Part shown: positions 1-11,568 of the stretch, piece after piece
Position numbering within the stretch: position 1 is the stretch's first letter
How the letters are laid out: each line of letters starts with the position of its first letter
DNA from: Trichosphaerium sp. ATCC 40318
Lineage: Eukaryota; Discosea; Flabellinia; Trichosidae
DNA: 64,000 nucleotides
NCBI GenBank assembly: GCA_038496445.1
Contig: JALMLS010000507.1
Span: 682,001-746,000, forward strand
Direction of reading: 5' to 3'
Position numbers and translations under genes: made by a program
The notes under the pieces: generated by a model
Seen by the model: only the letters and a program-made list of their open reading frames with translations
Told to the model about the DNA's origin: nothing
Databases searched by the model: none

Positions 1-526
1 AAACGATTGGTCAAATATAGCGTGTAGTTATATTATTTGAATGTTAACTAATATTGGTGAATCACGTGCACCGTGTTGTTTCGAGTTTTATCGTGGCGAA
101 CTACTATATGCCCGCAACTTTCGGTACGAGATGCGTCGTGTGTTACCATAAGTACTGTAGAGTGATGATAATCACTTTCATGGTAGGTTAGGACAACATG
201 TTGACTACAAAAAAAGAAGAAGGAGAGCGGACACTGTGTATGGTGAAGAAGTACCACGATAAAGTACTACACAACTTGGAGAGGTATGGATGCGCATTAT
301 GATAGGAAGTAGATATGCATTGAATATACGTATAACCCATACAAACCCATATAACCCGAAGAGTTTTTGAGTTCGCAGTTTTTTGTGAATTTTTTGAAAA
401 AAAGAGGTAGCAAGTGTTCCCAAGTTTGACTTGCAGTTAAGTTACTACGAGGGTTACTAAATAAAATAATCATATTGACGTCACAACAAGTCAGACAAAA
501 ACTCTAATAAACCCCAACTAGTGACA
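1..526. other. Upstream region without a recognised gene
   Basis: No open frame here has a recognisable domain or coherent splice structure. The stretch is AT-rich with poly-T/poly-A runs and holds one CACGTG at 63-68. It probably contains the promoter of the kinase gene that starts at 527. Confidence 0.5.
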
Positions 527-1590
527 ATGTCATTATTCCAAGACTTCTTTAGTTCACAGACAATGTATAAAAAAGATACATTAGCGTCATACAAGCTATC
601 ACGTACACTTGGAGATGGAAACAGCGCTAAAATAATTTCTGCCAAGACAAGCAGTAAAGAGAAAGTGGCTCTAAAGGCATTTAAAAAGGGACACCCTGAA
701 GAGTTTGTTCTCCGTGAGCTTCAAATACTACAACGTTTGGAACACCGAAACTTGCTCCGATTACACTCTTGTTTCTTACATCGAGGTACCACGCCTTGTT
801 TCTGAGCGAAATAGACTCTATTTCCCTACTTTCCTCTATTTCTCAACGCGTGGAGGTTTTTTCTTACTCTAGTTTGCCTCAGGGTCGCCTATTCTTGTAT
901 TAGAGAGATGTCATAGTGACGTTATGTCATTAATTGAACGGCGCGTGCGTCTACCTGAACCTCTTGTCAAAAATATCATTCTACAAGTTCTACACGGATT
1001 GGTTATTATGCATTCATCTGGTATGATACATCACGATATTAAGCCCGAGAACATTCTTATTGGTTATGATGGTTATATAAAGCTAGCTGATTTTGGTCTT
1101 TCTCTTACTTTTGGAGAAGCACAGGCAGGCGAAGCAGATAACCTAAGAGGCACTTTAGAGGTAAATTAACATTAAAGAAACCCACGAGATTTCGTAATTC
1201 TGACGATTCTTGACTAATAATTACCCGTAGTATTGTGCTCCCGAAGCGTTTGGTTCCGATAATTGTGAGAGGGATGGAAAATACGATGTGTGGGGTGTTG
1301 GTCTCGTATTGTATAACCTGCTTACAAGGTCACATCCACAACAACAAAGGAGTATACCAGAGATGGTATCGATAAGTAAAGGAAAGAAATTATCTCTTCC
1401 CAAGAAAGTTAAAACAGAACAATATAAATTCTTACGAAGTTTACTTACACCTTCACCGGAGCTAAGGCCTTCAGCATCAGAATGTTTATCATCACCTTGG
1501 CTTAAAAATATACCAGTACAGCAGCTAGATGACCTAGTTATTGGGAGCACTATCTCTTCAAACATTGTAAAGCGCTATTTTTGTAAATAA
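527..1590 (+). CDS. Serine/threonine protein kinase
   Basis: Exons 527-785, 883-1160 and 1231-1590 join in frame to 298 residues, little more than a kinase domain. Visible motifs are the ATP-binding lysine in VALKAF, the catalytic loop HHDIKPEN (His-His-Asp in place of His-Arg-Asp), the magnesium-binding DFG in LADFGLS, and APE in YCAPEAFG followed by KYDVWGVG of subdomain IX. All residues needed for catalysis are present, so it should phosphorylate Ser/Thr in the cytosol or nucleus. The arginine of HRD is replaced by His, so it may not depend on activation-loop phosphorylation (inference). The 3' end of intron 2 carries a TGACTAAT branch-like sequence. The short linear layout resembles CAMK/AGC/PLK-like kinases, but I cannot assign a subfamily. 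The ATG at 527 is used because the GTG six bases upstream is not a normal eukaryotic start. Confidence 0.9.
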
Positions 1591-1943
1591 ATGTAAAATA
1601 AAATTATTGATGACGAACCGTTATTTTGGTTTTTGTCACGTGATGAAAATGTATGCATAAAGGCACTTACTTTTATATTCCGCTTATTTGCGAGAGCGTT
1701 CCCAATCAAGCGAGTAAGGCATTACCTGCCGTGTGAATTGTAGGTTAGTTTCTATAGCGTGCAGAGATATATGCATGTATGACCACGCAGAAAGGTGGGG
1801 AAGTGATACTAGTCTGTGCTTCGGCACAATTATTTCGCAATTTTTAATAACCCGATTACCCCGTTCTCTTTGATTGTTACTTACCCAAGAGATTGCTGTG
1901 ACTGTGCCTCATTGATACACTGGAGATTTGACCTCTGTTTAAA
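1591..1943. other. Intergenic stretch
   Basis: No coding exon could be supported. It holds one CACGTG at 1637-1642, close after the kinase stop, and otherwise nothing recognisable. Confidence 0.5.
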
Positions 1944-2868
1944 ATGGCGAACATTTTTACATAGTTAGCGAGAATCAATGATAAGGGAGATAGTAATAAG
2001 CTGTACTAATGCGTCATTTCGGTGCTGTTCTTTTAAAGTACTAGGTAGTAACTTCACATACAAATGTATTGTCACATCCTTAACTAGCGCTAGCGAAACA
2101 TAGTAATAGCTATAGTAACTAAAATCGTCATACTTCGTTTATTGTGGTGTCATACACCAAATCAACTTTGTTTTTCTTAGCTCTCCCAACAGAAAATCAT
2201 TGCTGGTTACACACAAGTCTTATGAAGTTATTGTCGGCTTTATTGTACAATAGGTACTCTTTGGTACGTGCCACATATGTATACAACCTAGCTAGTATGT
2301 GTTGATTTCCTTAACATGTCATGTTCATATTTTTTCTAGAGCTACACAGTGCACATGTACGAGTCCAAAGCTTTTAGTAACTGCCTTTTAGACTTTAAAG
2401 TACCCAAGCAAGTACGTTTAGAGTGCCCTCGAATAATCTTATTATACCTAGGGACTACTAAAGGCTAAATATGAAGATTGTATTTTTAAAAACGTCCCTT
2501 TAGTCACGTTGTTCCGTGCCTGCGCTGGAAAAGGTAATAACTTTGCACAAGTTTATGCGTATCTTTAAAAATACTCTAATACGCTTATAATAATAGGGGT
2601 GACATCAACGTGGAACCAATTCGACGAGGAGGTTGAGGAGCTAAAAGTAATTGCCAGTGTGTTAGCTGATATTTCAAAAAACAAAACCGTCGTGCTTCAG
2701 GCTCAAGGGAAGAAGACTGAGACTATTGCTATTACACCAAATCTAGAGATTAATATTAGCGACAAGCCAACAAAACAATGTTCTTTCGAATACTGTGGGG
2801 TGTCAAAAAGGAGACATAGTAAGCGTACATCAAGAAAAATGACACTGGGTTTTTTAACAAACAATTAA
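1944..2868 (+). CDS. Unrecognised small multi-exon protein
   Basis: Five exons (1944-1963, 2181-2244, 2340-2376, 2504-2533, 2597-2868) can be joined in frame to 140 residues, ending at a TAA at 2868. The body reads as an ordinary soluble mixed alpha/beta protein, with YEVIVGFI, then AFITLFRACAGKG, then an acidic helix WNQFDEEVEELKVIASVL, and finally a basic tail (RRHSKRTSRK). I do not recognise a family. The first exon is only 20 nt and is the weakest part of the model; the last three exons are much better supported because each junction restores one reading frame. It follows the kinase in the same orientation. Confidence 0.5.
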
Positions 2869-4192
2869 TACCAAAAAAAAAATACGAAAAAGTTTTTAGT
2901 GTTTTTTCTTTTTCTCTTTGAGCGCGTTGACGTATTTTTACCTCAACTTGCACGTGCTTATACGCAAAATCAAATACAGAATAATTCAGTTGTAATAAAA
3001 CCCATTGAAAGCCATTGAAACGTAGTTCTCTTCGAAACTCTTTTGTCTTTTTTCCGTTTTTTTTGAATATTAAAGTAAAAAGCAGTTGGAAAAAAAAGTT
3101 AAAAAACGCACGTGTCTGCCATGATTTCGGACTATTATTTTTAGCGATGAGTCACTTTCAGTGATCTGAAAGAAAGATAAAAGAAGGCCAATTACCTTCC
3201 CTGTATCGGATCTTATTTATGAGAGCGATGGTTATACTACAAACCAAATTTGCTTCTTGCAATACATAAATACACTTTTTTTAGTAAATAGAGTTTGCTT
3301 GAGCTGTAGTTTGCGTTAAAAGAACTGTCGTACAAGTCCATGCGTCGATAATCAAATAGCAACATTAGTATTCATTAATGGCCTCATAAAATTGTGTTGA
3401 CGCACGCCATTAGTGTATAGCCCAGCAATCTATCCTTGATTTGACCCGGATTGAAAATCAAAAAAAGTGTCAAGAAAACAAAAATCACATGTTCGCTTAG
3501 GTCACATTCTATTCAGGATTGAAGACATCTTGACGCATGCCATTAGTCGTCTTCAGCCGGAACAATAGAGTATATGTCACAGAATGACAATAGCAGCAAA
3601 AGTAGCAACTGGTGAGTCTTGTTACAATCTAAACCTAACAGATTGTGGCTGTGTACTGGTATATACATATTGTAATTAAAGTGAGTGCGGGTGTCAAAGT
3701 GGTTGGCGTTGGGCGTGGTTTTGGGTAAAAATGGTTTTGGATTTGGTGGTCAAAGTATTGGTACGCCACTTTTTTCTAGTTGGTACATTTTTTTGGTGCG
3801 TAAAAAACATCTACGTGTAACCAAAAAACAAAACGTATAAGTCTCAACGTGCGACAAATCTATCGTTAGCTCAAACTGACTCTTTACTTTGGGTAAAAAA
3901 GCAAAGAACCGAATCAGACTCAGACAACTGTTGTCGTGCAATTTTTTTTTTGGCTTTTTGCGTCTTTTTCGCTTTATTAATAGCCGCTTTTGTTTGTTCA
4001 TTCTTTATCCGGATCCGACCTTCTTTTGATCTGAATGTGATGTGAATGATTGTATTCACAATGTAAAGGTGCCTAATAGCTCTACAGCAGGACAAAACAT
4101 ATTCAGCAATTCGTTTATCACGTGTTGCTATGCACATTCAACACGTTTCTAATGCATAATTTTTTTCTATTGTACGCCTTCGTTGCTGGCAT
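2869..4192. other. Long intergenic region with a short dispersed repeat
   Basis: About 1.3 kb with no supportable exons, rich in poly-T and poly-A. An 18-base sequence, TTGACGCACGCCATTAGT at 3398 and TTGACGCATGCCATTAGT at 3530, occurs twice with one mismatch. CACGTG occurs at 2951, 3109 and 4119. Confidence 0.5.
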
Positions 4193-5279
4193 ATGAACGC
4201 ACTGAGGACGCCTAAGGGCGTTGCGGGGCTAGTGTTTTCATTCGCTTATGTGGTTGTACATTTGCTATGGGAAATAGCTGTACGGGTTAACACAGTACTG
4301 AAATACGCCAGAATGATGCTTTCCAACTATTATAGCAAGAAAGCTGCAATAAAACATATCAAAGCATGTCTACGTGAAGTAGACAACATACCATCGCATG
4401 TGGTGATAGTAGCAAAGAGTGCGTTGAAAATTCTCACAACTCATCCAGTCATCAACTCTAAATTGTTTATGCCAATTCCCATACGCGTGGGTAGTATTTC
4501 TAACGCCTTTTTAATAGATAATCCCAGAAACCTTCAAAAATTAGGCAATTTAGCCACATGGTGTATAGCTGCCCGCGTAGAGATTATAACTGTATATATT
4601 TGTCCAAGTACGACTGCTTAAACGCTCCTAAACTAAAAAAAACTGACTCTTGTACATAGATGCTAAAAACGACGCTCCAGATGTAAATTATTGGCGTGCT
4701 TTGCATTGGGAAATTAACCGAGCTGTAAATGAATCAGAAGCAAACTTTATAGTCGATGATTTTACAAACACAAAAAATGAAGACAAGCTATCCTTCACAG
4801 TGCGTAACATGGATACTGGTAGACATGTTACATTTTTATTTGGTCTCAAAGAAGGAAGGTACGTCATGGAGTTAACATAGAATATGTGGCAGGTGTCATA
4901 CCATTTCAGTAACATGTTGAAAATCCTCAGTGTCAAAAAGTTTGACATTCCAAATTTTGACATGTGTCAACTTTATTTTTTTGGGGTGCTTCTTACGCCA
5001 TCCTTATTCTCTGGACTATGATAATTATCTATTGTGTCTATTAAATAATTTACTAAAATGTTATGTAGATTGGGTTTTATCGAAAAGATGCAACAGAATG
5101 AATTCAACACTGAAATTCTAGAAAAAGGCTATACCGAAGGATTCAAACATATCATCTCTAAATACAATGACGTTGATCCAGAACCAAGATTAATGATAAA
5201 GACAGATAGATCTAATATCATGACTGGATTTAACCCCCAACTAATACGATATACACAAATTGCGTACGACTTATTTTAA
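4193..5279 (+). CDS. NUS1: NUS1/NgBR-like subunit of dehydrodolichyl diphosphate synthase
   Basis: Exons 4193-4607, 4660-4858 and 5069-5279 join in frame to 274 residues. The N-terminus has a hydrophobic helix (about residues 9-30), as expected for an ER anchor. The region LGNLATWCIAARVEIITVYI matches the conserved core of the NgBR/Nus1 family. The C-terminal part around DPEPRLMIKTDR and GFNPQLIRYTQI aligns with the family's C-terminal beta-strand and helix. Members are non-catalytic partners of the cis-prenyltransferase that makes dolichol precursors for glycosylation at the ER. The usual C-terminal RxG motif that supports catalysis in human NgBR is not visible; the protein ends at YDLF. Intron 2 is unusually long here (210 nt). 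Family assignment is fairly secure; the missing RxG needs alignment. Confidence 0.75.
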
Positions 5280-5994
5280 GATCTAAAACTGGACACGTTT
5301 TTTGAACTGTTTTTTTTTTGGAACAAACAAGTTTTTCTGATGTTTTGTCCGAACTTGTTAGTTCAACTCCTTGTTTTTTCTGACAACTGTTTAAAATAGA
5401 GAAGTACCTCTTGATCTAGGTGTTGAGAAGTTCGTAGAGTGTATTATAACATACTCAAAATGCAAGCAAAGATACGGTAAATAGAGAAAAAAGTGTCAAA
5501 AGTCAAATAAATTGTTGGTCTTCGAAAAATGCATTTTTTCTGATAGTACGTAAAATTACTCAGAACTCATTTCTGATAAGGCTTTATGTACAATTAAATT
5601 CTCTTGTTGATACGGCGTCATATTACGCACAGTGAAGCAAAAACTACAAGTTTTTAAGTGTACTTCTCACCAAAATACAGAAAATCATATTCCTACGCGT
5701 AAACAGGTGCTTTGGTGCTGAAAAATAGAGATATTCCGTTCTCGTACTATAGTTCACTTAAAAATGCTTTCTCGAGCATTCACGCTCAATAAAACCGCAA
5801 ACGCTATTATTTCGACTAGAAAACAAGAATTAAAGAGAAGAAAGAAATAAAAACAAGCGAGTTTTCGCAGTTCTCACCATTAATTTCCATTTATTCTCAA
5901 TTAGGACAATTTTGACTCAGCCTTACTTCGAAACAAATTACAGTAACCAACGAGTAAAGGAGTAAGTAAGGAGCACGATTAAGGTAACATTTGC
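5280..5994. other. Intergenic region
   Basis: AT-rich, with several poly-T runs. No exon with coherent splicing or a known domain was found. Confidence 0.45.
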
Positions 5995-6480
5995 ATGAGT
6001 GAGAACCAAAATATGGGCTTTTCGTGCTCTTTGGAAGGAGAAGGGTGTAGAATGTATGTAGGATCACTATCTGACGTATCAGCGTGTCAGATCTATGTTG
6101 GACGAATGCCAAGTGTATCAAACGATGAGCCCCGTCAACAACAACTGCGTTGGGAGAACCAAAACGCTGTGAACCAAGTACAAAGGAATTCGACAAAGCC
6201 AAGAAACAAACCGCAAAGAAAACAAAAAACAAACTCGACACCCGTTAATCAACCCGTTAATCAACCCCGACAAGAGCCCAAAAAGCAAACATCGCCTCCT
6301 ATTGTTCAGTATAACAGCGTCATAGATAAAAAGAATGATCTTAATCCAAACATAGAACCAGCAATCTTCCCGGAAGCTGAGTTTTGCTCTGAGATGGGTG
6401 ATTTGCTTCATGATCACTCTCATAGCCATGATACGTATTCTCATTACTTGACTGATGAAGCTGGATGGAACTATGATTGA
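5995..6480 (+). CDS. Hypothetical low-complexity protein, single exon
   Basis: An uninterrupted ATG-to-TGA frame of 161 codons. The N-terminal third has spaced cysteines and repeated MYVGSLSDVSACQIYVG-like strands. The middle is rich in Asn, Gln, Pro and Lys, with tandem VNQPVNQP. The end is acidic with a His-rich stretch (HDHSHSHDTYSH). I do not recognise a family. Uniform codon use and length make it more likely real than chance, but no homology supports it. It could be a disordered nucleic-acid-binding or metal-binding protein; that is only a guess from composition. Confidence 0.5.
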   Translation: MSENQNMGFSCSLEGEGCRMYVGSLSDVSACQIYVGRMPSVSNDEPRQQQLRWENQNAVNQVQRNSTKPRNKPQRKQKTNSTPVNQPVNQPRQEPKKQTSPPIVQYNSVIDKKNDLNPNIEPAIFPEAEFCSEMGDLLHDHSHSHDTYSHYLTDEAGWNYD

Positions 6481-6564
6481 CAGACTCCCCATATCCCGCT
6501 CTGTACTAACAAATAAGCGCGGTTAGAACCTTTGTATATAAAATTGTAGAGTACAAATAAGAAA

Positions 6565-7010
6565 ATGCAAAACAAAACAGACTCCGTCGAAGAGGCCATC
6601 TTGTGTATAGATAAAACCAAGTACGTGTACTGTTAATTTCTGGGGTGTACTAATCCAGTTCGTAGTTTTTGTCTGTCGATTATGACAGACACGTAAGTAA
6701 ACTTATATTATTATTGTAAAACCAAGAAAAGTAAAAAAAAACCTCAAGCGATATTGATGGCGCTTGTATATTATAAATAAAACCATTGATATATATAAAG
6801 AGTAAATAGATACCATTTGTTAATTTGCTAGTGTTAGAACTGGTTGGAGAGAAAGGTACGACCAATAAGTGTACGCTTTTAAAAGAAATTGTTTTCAAAT
6901 TTTTAGCTTTTTTTATTGGATTTGTGCTAGTTGCAACTACGCCTTACGTTCCGCTCGGCGGACTATTTTTTACCTCTACATTTATGTTTTCTCAATTTTC
7001 TAACAAATAA
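6565..7010 (+). CDS. Small tail-anchored membrane protein
   Basis: Exons 6565-6604 and 6832-7010 join in frame to 72 residues. An N-terminal acidic part (MQNKTDSVEEAIL) is followed by a basic stretch and two hydrophobic segments (KFLAFFIGFVLVATT and PLGGLFFTSTFMF), so it probably sits in an internal membrane as a hairpin or tail-anchored protein. No family was recognised; the size resembles small assembly or signal-peptidase accessory subunits, without matching any. The alternative donor at 6621 does not keep frame with exon 2, which is why the donor at 6605 was chosen. Confidence 0.5.
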
Positions 7011-7285
7011 TGAGTTGGTTTATTTTAGTGTAAAAGTTCTTACATTTATTTTTTTTTATTTTCACGTGCATTTATCTCCACTTACACTTTAAGGCACTCC
7101 TCTGCTTTTTGAGTACCTTGTGGAACTGCATGAAATCTATATCGGGTACGTGACAAACAGCTAGTTCTTTTACATTCTCGCAAAAATTGACCTCATCACT
7201 AACAAACCGTACAGAGCATTTCGAATAATTTTCACCTTGTAAAATATTTCAGTGAAAAGAAAGTGTAGTGGACTTTAATTGCAGT

Positions 7286-8366
7286 TCAATCCGTACTGTC
7301 TCCTTGTCGAAACAATTTTGCGGTTCCTTTGCAGCTAGTCGCATTGAGACCTTCTTTTATGTATTTACCAAGGGCAACATCATCAAACGGTATCTCATGG
7401 CATGTTTTGGCAAAGTAAGCCCAACCGTCATCTACAATTTTCTGAAATTGGCGTAAGTTTGTGTCAGAATCACTTATTGTCTATCGCACTTTTAAGAGGG
7501 CTCTGCTCAAGAAGATACCCGAACCACCCTCGCAATATTCTATGAGTGTTTTATCTGTTGAATTAGGATGTATCGTGTGCGTCCATGTCTTATTATCATG
7601 CCAACTTACAAACATTTGATTACCTTAAAAAAGTAAGATCGGTGCAACAGAGCTCCGGTTTTCACTGATGTACCAAGAAAATTCAACTCTGAGGGATCGT
7701 AATTACTTAGCAGTGATATTAGGTTATCTCTAAAGGGATACGAGTCATCCACAAGTCGTCCATACCAAGACTTTCCAGGATATTGATGAAATAAATGCTC
7801 AAAAAGAAACATAGTTTTACAACATAATCCACCAAACTTATCACTACCACAAAACCCATCGTCTGAGCCAGTATTGTTAAACATATAACGAGTGTCAAGA
7901 GATTGATATACATCATCATGAAGGTCATCTGGAGCATCACTTTAGTCATTCAGTGTCGAAAGAAGTAACAAACAGTAACATGCCTATAAAAGTTAACAGG
8001 CGCAGTTTTCCATTCACCAAGCCATGTCGCTCTTATGTAATTTAACCTTGGTTTCAACCTTTCCAAAATGAGCGACACTGAGAAATCACGTGCGTAAATG
8101 TTTTTGAAATCTTACCGAGCACTTACTAACACACCTATAGCTATATTCGATTCCGCCACTTTGACGCCATCCTGCGATCTTGGGTTGTACTGTAGAGAAG
8201 CTAAGGTCGTTCCAACACTAATGTGTCAATAAAACCCAAGAATTCTGGAAAAAAAACCTTACGCTTCGTTTGAGGGCAAATACGCTATGAACAACCAAAC
8301 TAACATCAAAAAAGTTAAAACTATTCCAACTAAAATTCCCCTTATTTTGAATAGACTCTGCTCCAT
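7286..8366 (-). CDS. Fringe/core-1 galactosyltransferase-like glycosyltransferase (GT31)
   Basis: Six exons (8263-8366, 8135-8217, 7970-8077, 7624-7928, 7490-7588, 7286-7441) join in frame to 284 residues. The N-terminus is a type II signal anchor (basic start, then GILVGIVLTFLMLVWLFIA), typical of Golgi transferases. Next come NYIRATWLGEW and TVYDLHDDVYQS, the metal-binding region WYGRLVDDSY, YDPSELNFLG, the fringe-family turn GGSGIFLSRALL, and PFDDVALGKYIKE. The acidic VDD triplet corresponds to the DxD motif that binds Mn2+ and UDP-sugar. Intron 4 is only 35 nt. The enzyme should add a hexose to glycoproteins in the secretory pathway; donor and acceptor cannot be told from sequence. Divergent from SUV3, whose 3' end lies 254 bp away. 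Confidence 0.85.
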
Positions 8367-8620
8367 CTGTATGCTTTTACAAATGGTTTGGTACGTAGTA
8401 CAATCGATTTTGGACTTGGCGAGCGTTTCTTTGCTTATTTTTTCTTCTATCAGTTATCTTATGTCCCCACGGGGTTCTACACACCACGTACGCACAGTTA
8501 TGGTTTTGATTTTGAAAAGCAATGACTACAAATATCACGTGATTGACCTTTTTTTTGGGTTTTATTTGTACAGTTTTAGTTTTTCTTTTCTGTGAAGATG
8601 GTTCTTCAAATGTACATGTA

Positions 8621-11309
8621 TCAAAAGTCGTCATCCCTTCGCCGACTGCGTCTTTTGTTCTTACTTCTTGAAAAAGCACAGATTAGAAAAAGCAAGAAAG
8701 AAAACAAACAACTGTAGAAGGAGGCACTTACTTTTCTCTCCTTCTTTGTCTTTGTTCAGGAGACCGTCTTCCTTTTGATGCAATTGCCATCAAGTCTCTT
8801 AGATCTTCAAGATCAGGAGAAGGTTCCATAGACGCTAGTCGCTCTTGAATACGAGCAACTATATGATCTCGTATTTTCTCAGCATTCTCTATATCGTCAT
8901 ACTCTGAAAAGCGACCTCTGTTCAACTTGTTCAGTGATATCGAAAAAAAAAATACAAAAGAAAAAAAGGTTAAATGGAGAGTTATGACGTACGCTAGCCA
9001 GAGGTACAAGTCAGTAATCTTATACTGTGTTTCCATTAGTTTAATATCATGTGATGCTTCGTCTATTCTTCTTTTTGTAAAAGGAAACATGACATAGTCT
9101 TGGTGCATGTGAGTTTTGGCGAACTAAAGCAAATATTATTAAAACAAGCACCAACATTTGTTGCAAAAGCATACCTTCCATAGCCATGTAGTCTGCTCTT
9201 TATCATCTGATGCTATTGGAGACATTGAGTACGTAAGCCTATCTTCTGTTGTCATATCTAGTTCATCCACAACTGAAGCAATTGCCTAGTTGTTTTTAGA
9301 CTTTTTGGTGGTTTCTTAAAACAATAAAATGGATTGAAATACGTACAACCATTTCTTCTGTTTCGCACATAAAATACATTCCATCAAGCTTTGCTCCTTC
9401 TATGTACATTTCCATTATTTCTGAAAAGCTCAACTGATACCTATTGAGAACAGGAGCAAGAACTACTTAGTGTTAGAAAACCTAAAGCACATAACACATA
9501 CCTGCAAAATGCTCCGCTAGAGGAAGCAATCCAGCTGTCTATTTCGGCTTTCAGTTAGTAATTGTAGTAAACAAAACAAGGTTTAGTTCTGCGCTAGCCA
9601 AAACAATTGATGTTCACGTGAAGACTGTAAAGTAACAGAAATGTCAACTAAAATTAGCATACCTTAATTTGAGGTAACTCATACTTTAGTGCCAAGTCTA
9701 TAAGCTCAATTTTGTTCTTACGAAAACATGTCACAGCTCCATTCTCATATTGAGTACCATACCGACCTATAGGCCAAAGAATGAGTTTAATCTTTGTAAA
9801 AATGTGAAAATTGTTTTTTGCTCATACCAGCTCTACCAGCAATTTGCTTGATTTCTGTGTAATACAGAGGTCGAACTCTTTCACCATCAAACTTTTCAAG
9901 CGATGAAAAAATAACCCTTCTTATATTTAAGTTCAAGCCCATACCGATTGCATCAGTAGCAACCATGACCTGACAACCAATAAGCACTTTTTTTTTCAAA
10001 CAAAACACAACGTATAATCAAAACAGATTCGTACATCATACCCACTTTCTGGGTCATTAAATCGCTTGGCTTGTTCAGCTCTAGCTTCAGGAGGTAAACT
10101 ACCATATCTAATATACATATTAGTACTGTAGAGTTCACTCAAAAAAGTGTCACGTGTACACTATACAACACAACATATTTGTCCTCTTTTCTATCTGGTT
10201 CTTCAAATAGAATACTTGTTTACGAGAAAATGCAATGACACAGTCACCTGGTTTAACATTTGAAATATCATGACGAAGAGGTGGTTCAACAGTAAGAGAA
10301 GAAAGCCTCTTATACTCATTAATCTCTGTTAGATGATCACCTTTGTGCAAAGCTTAGCTTGAACTACTTTTAAACAAAAAAAAAGTGATTTTTGAATAGT
10401 TCTTGACTTACCTGTTCGCTTACAAAGATCTCTTATAAGCTTGACACCTGAAGCATCACCAGCTATACTACATATTAATATATTGTAATCACATAGCGTT
10501 TAGTAAGTACCTAAGTGAAGTTCAAACGCTTGTAGACCAAGGAAGGCTCTAGTCCATGCCCATCCTCTATCAGGCGAACCTAAACTGCGTTAGCTCTTTC
10601 TACAACACTTTGTGTATCGTTCATTGCGTGCCTATAAGTTGAAACTCATCTATTAGTGCTACATCATATGCACGTTGCAAGTCAGTCATTTCAACAGTAC
10701 AAGATGTATGCTGTGCATTGTCAACTTTTATTACTTGTTGACCTATAACACGTTAGTACAACTAGTATCGTTGATAACTACGAACCTGTCACTAGATTAC
10801 ATGGAACTCCAGAAGCATTTATTTTCTCAGATACCTTAGTGACACATGTCAGTGATTGACATATCAAGAATTGAATGTCTAACAAACCTCGTGTGCCAGA
10901 AGCCTTAGTGGAGCACAATACACGCCACTAGTAGCTTTTTTCAGTCTTTCTAGTGAGTTGTACGTCTTTCCAGAGTTGGTTGGTCCTTAGTGCGAGAGTG
11001 AGCAAAAACTTGTAGTCAAGAGTGAAAGTTTTAGTCGTTAACCATTGCAGAGTCACTACTTGCTACGTACCTACGTGTAGGAATATTTTACGCTTAATCC
11101 AACGTGCATCTGGATACCACAGATGTGGCTTATTTAAAATTAGATCCAACGGCTTTAAATACGCGGGTTTATACCTTTTTGATATCATTCATGTGTTTTA
11201 CACTTTCTGGGTCATGTTCTTCTGTCTCTTGCTCGCCTACAATATCTATTGCTTCTTCAAACGCTTCTTCTCTTGTTATATTTTCGTTTCCTACATGTAT
11301 TATGCTCAT
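8621..11309 (-). CDS. SUV3: Mitochondrial-type ATP-dependent RNA helicase SUV3
   Basis: A many-exon gene read from ATG 11309. In order: [11 protein letters not shown], Walker [13 protein letters not shown], ApLRLLAHE, the DEAD-like box [68 protein letters not shown], then the SUV3 C-terminal segment through [13 protein letters not shown] and [16 protein letters not shown]. It ends in an Arg/Lys-rich tail. SUV3 unwinds RNA for the mitochondrial degradosome. The second intron after Walker A lies cleanly in phase; the intron at 10580-10631 starts with GC (GCACGC). One junction, near 9500-9560, is unresolved: the natural continuation [10 protein letters not shown] does not splice in frame to the next exon by ordinary rules. 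No mitochondrial targeting peptide is obvious at the chosen start. Confidence 0.9.
10580..10631 (-). other. GC-AG intron in SUV3
   Basis: The exon ending LIDEFQLI plus one base joins the exon GSPDRGWAW only if the intron begins GCACGC and ends TTTAG. No GT lies at the required position. Confidence 0.75.
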
Positions 11310-11568
11310 AACATATTTTGTGCTTCATACGCTTGAATCTATCCGTAGAAGAGGAGTAATGATGAATTGTAGGCGTATTGTAGTGTGTAATACGAGGTTT
11401 ATGCCAAATGTACTTGGTTGATCGCAAACGCGCTAACATTGCCTTACTGTGTTACCACGAGCGCATGCACACCGTTCTAGACGCGCAATGTGCTGTGTGA
11501 AGTCACAGGAATAACCACGACTGCAACACAATTTTGAGTGTCAGAAACAGCACCACATGATCAAGTCC

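Noticed and set aside
1221-1565. Minus-strand frame opposite the kinase
   Set aside because: It is antisense to well-supported kinase exons and has no recognisable domain.
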